Source of the DNA: Melanocharis versteri
Lineage: Eukaryota; Chordata; Aves; Passeriformes; Melanocharitidae
Direction: 5' to 3'
Assembly: GCA_013397845.1 (NCBI GenBank)
Contig: VZTG01004164.1
Coordinates: 67,793 to 131,792, forward strand
Length of the DNA stretch: 64,000 bases
Positions 62,201 to 64,000 of this stretch are shown here, one piece after another. The first letter of the stretch is position 1; every line of letters starts with the position of its first letter. The notes under the pieces were generated by a model that worked only from the letters and a program-made list of their open reading frames with translations, was not told where the DNA came from and searched no databases. The position numbers were made by a program, and so were the translations under genes.

Positions 62201-63949
62201 TGCAGATTTGGCTGGGAAGTCTTTGATTTTTCCAGTGAGTTTTAGTGCCCCAGGTATGGTGTGGGAGCTGAATTGAAGGGATTAGGAGTGAGTGTTGTTT
62301 TGAGTCTATTGTGCTTTGTTGGTTTAGCCTTAAACAGCGTTTGTAGATGGTGGAGTTACTTTAGGAATGGTTCTTCTCCACGAAGCTGCTACTTCTGACA
62401 TGGATGTGGGCAAAAGAAAAAGTAAGTACTGATATACTGATACTTTGCTCTCTGAGCAAAGGCATATTCAGTGAGGGTGTTTGATACACCAGTTAACAGA
62501 AATGCTTTTGCACTGGGGGGTTTGTACACTTCCCACTTCTAAGCTGAGAGAATCTTTTGGATTTTTGACAGTCTTTGGGGTTGCTTAGCAAACTGCAAGA
62601 TAAACTCAAACCCTTTTGGCAGATGGAGAGAGATAAAGATGCTTTGCACTGTTTTGCTAGTAAGAGGGAGAAGAAGGGACTTTTTCTCAAAGCATTTGTA
62701 TAAAATGGATATAAAATTGGTGTTAATTTAGTATTTCTCAACAACATGAATAGAGGCTTCATCTGACCAAATCTGTAAATACTGCAGAAGGCTTTGAAAA
62801 CCTGAATCCCTGAGGTGTTTCCAGGGCAGCTGTCCCATCACAGCCTCTCCCTGTGCATCTCTTGCAGTTATGTGCATTGCTGGCATTGGCTTGGTGGTGC
62901 TGTTCTTCAGCTGGCTGCTGTCTGTCTTCAGATCCAAATACCACGGCTACCCCTACAGGTATGTCAGGCTGGGGCCCTGCAGCCCCTGCTCTCCTGGGCT
63001 TTGGGGTACTACAGCTACACCACTGAAGCTCAGCTGGCTCATTTGGGAAATACTCCTTCAGAAATGCTCCCTTGGTTTCTCAGAGTAGCAGTATTGGTTG
63101 ATAAAGCCAGCAGAAATAAGAGTGTTTCATGGGTATTGTGAATTTTCAATCTAGCTGAAGCAAAGATTGTGGAACTCTCACACCACTGCATGTCATAAAA
63201 TACTTCTATTTTCATAATGATATCTCAGCCAGTTTATACTGCCAACAAATGCATTTTCCCCCCTACTTTTCTCTCTTCCATATTCATGCATCTTCATTAT
63301 TAATCCTTATTTGTGAGAACAGGGAGGATGCCTGATGCTTTAAAGCTGCCTACATTTTGGGATTGCTTGTGTGAGGAATCTAATACTATTAGTTGACCAC
63401 TTCTATATATGTCTGACTGATACAGATCTCTTAGGTGTGTTTGCTAGTTTTATGCATTTTGAAGCAATAAATACATGTTGAAGGACCAGTTTCTAATGAT
63501 TTCACCATCTACATGAGCTGAATTTGTCTATAAAACTAATCCCATAGACAGATATTACGCCCTCTCTATGAGAAATGTGTTCTTATTTAAAAATATCTAA
63601 ATAATAAAACTTGTTATATTGTGAAGACTTTTCTCAAGAGCAGAAGACAGCTGAAATTATTCCCTGTTTGATAACTGGTCAGCTTTTATTCTGGTCTCTG
63701 TAATGGTCTTAGGTACTCCTGCTGACTTTATTGTAGGGAAGATGTGGTTGTCTCTGGTTTTGAGTTGTTAGAAACTCCTTTTTAAGTGACTTCACAGCTG
63801 CTTTTGGTGTAGCAGCATCAGGCCCAGTTTCTCATTCTGGTTTTCTTGGCATTTATAAAAGCTGAGTGGAATGTTGCACACCTTTTGTTTGTTATAAAAT
63901 TAATAAGAATGTTTGTTATTTTGCTCTTTGCAGTTTCCTAATGAGCTAA
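56230..63949 (+). CDS. MAGT1: Magnesium transporter 1 / OST3-OST6 family subunit, exons 2-10 (5' partial)
   Basis: Thioredoxin-fold oxidoreductase subunit of the STT3B oligosaccharyltransferase in the ER membrane; also linked to Mg2+ transport. Exons: 56230-56399, 57230-57347, 58314-58454, 58923-59063, 59391-59480, 60678-60741, 62347-62421, 62868-62958, 63934-63949. They join in frame to 906 bp, 301 aa plus stop, which equals the human protein minus its first-exon residues. The redox motif CVVC ends exon 2. Exons 3-4 continue the thioredoxin-like domain ([30 protein letters not shown]). Exons 5-9 hold the four membrane helices; the last exon gives SFLMS and TAA. The first base of exon 2 happens to be an ATG (the Met of MVLSEKV) but lies directly at an acceptor AG, so it is probably not the initiator. 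The signal-peptide exon is missing. Confidence 0.95.
60742..62346 (+). other. MAGT1: MAGT1 intron 7 with in-frame open reading
   Basis: Intron between the exons ending at 60741 and starting at 62347. The MAGT1 frame stays open from exon 7 through the donor to about 61208, some 155 codons, giving a hydrophobic, Phe/Leu/Ser-rich product with no recognised family. Donor and acceptor are normal. The rest of the intron has no recognised repeat. Confidence 0.6.
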
Positions 63950-64000
63950 AGGATTCCAGAGTGTGTAACATCAGGAAGGTGGTGGCTCTGAAGTTGGATG

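Overview
The window is vertebrate nuclear DNA, almost certainly avian. The evidence is many 3'-truncated CR1 LINE copies, solo ERV-type LTRs, no Alu, L1 or B1 sequence, short introns and GC-rich promoter islands. The gene order PGK1 - ATP7A - COX7B - MAGT1 is the human Xq21.1 block in reverse orientation. From general knowledge this block lies on chicken chromosome 4 and songbird 4A; the species was not determined.

Layout. 1-8,250: no recognisable gene; a GC-rich island with a 365-bp assembly gap sits at 4.5-5.6 kb and splits a CR1 copy. 8,250-19,700 (minus): complete PGK1, 11 exons, 417 aa, with a CCAAT/hypoxia-element promoter at 19.7-19.95 kb. 19,960-25,600: intergenic, with two CR1 copies facing away from each other. 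25,600-50,500 (minus): ATP7A, 22 coding exons joining to 1,497 aa with no frame break, a roughly 3.1-kb 3' UTR and a CpG-island promoter at 50.1-50.55 kb. 51,165-53,450 (minus): COX7B, 3 exons, 78 aa. 53,655-53,771 (plus): an intron-containing tRNA-Leu(CAA). 54.05-55.0 kb: CR1 interrupted by a solo LTR. 55.05-55.25 kb: GC-rich minisatellite island, the probable MAGT1 promoter. 56,230-63,949 (plus): MAGT1 exons 2-10 to the stop codon; exon 1 was not found.

Functionally these are housekeeping genes: glycolysis (PGK1), copper export and delivery to secreted enzymes (ATP7A), a subunit of the copper enzyme cytochrome c oxidase (COX7B), and an oxidoreductase subunit of oligosaccharyltransferase also linked to magnesium transport (MAGT1). 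All exon borders below were worked out by hand from GT/AG sites and codon phase, and every join keeps frame.

No novel defence, CRISPR or prokaryotic-type system is present. The items most worth checking are a 67-bp tandem duplication that copies the ATP7A exon-3 splice donor, a CR1 split by a gapped GC-rich block with 7-bp matching edges, an LTR with a sense poly(A) signal inside ATP7A, and the missing MAGT1 first exon.
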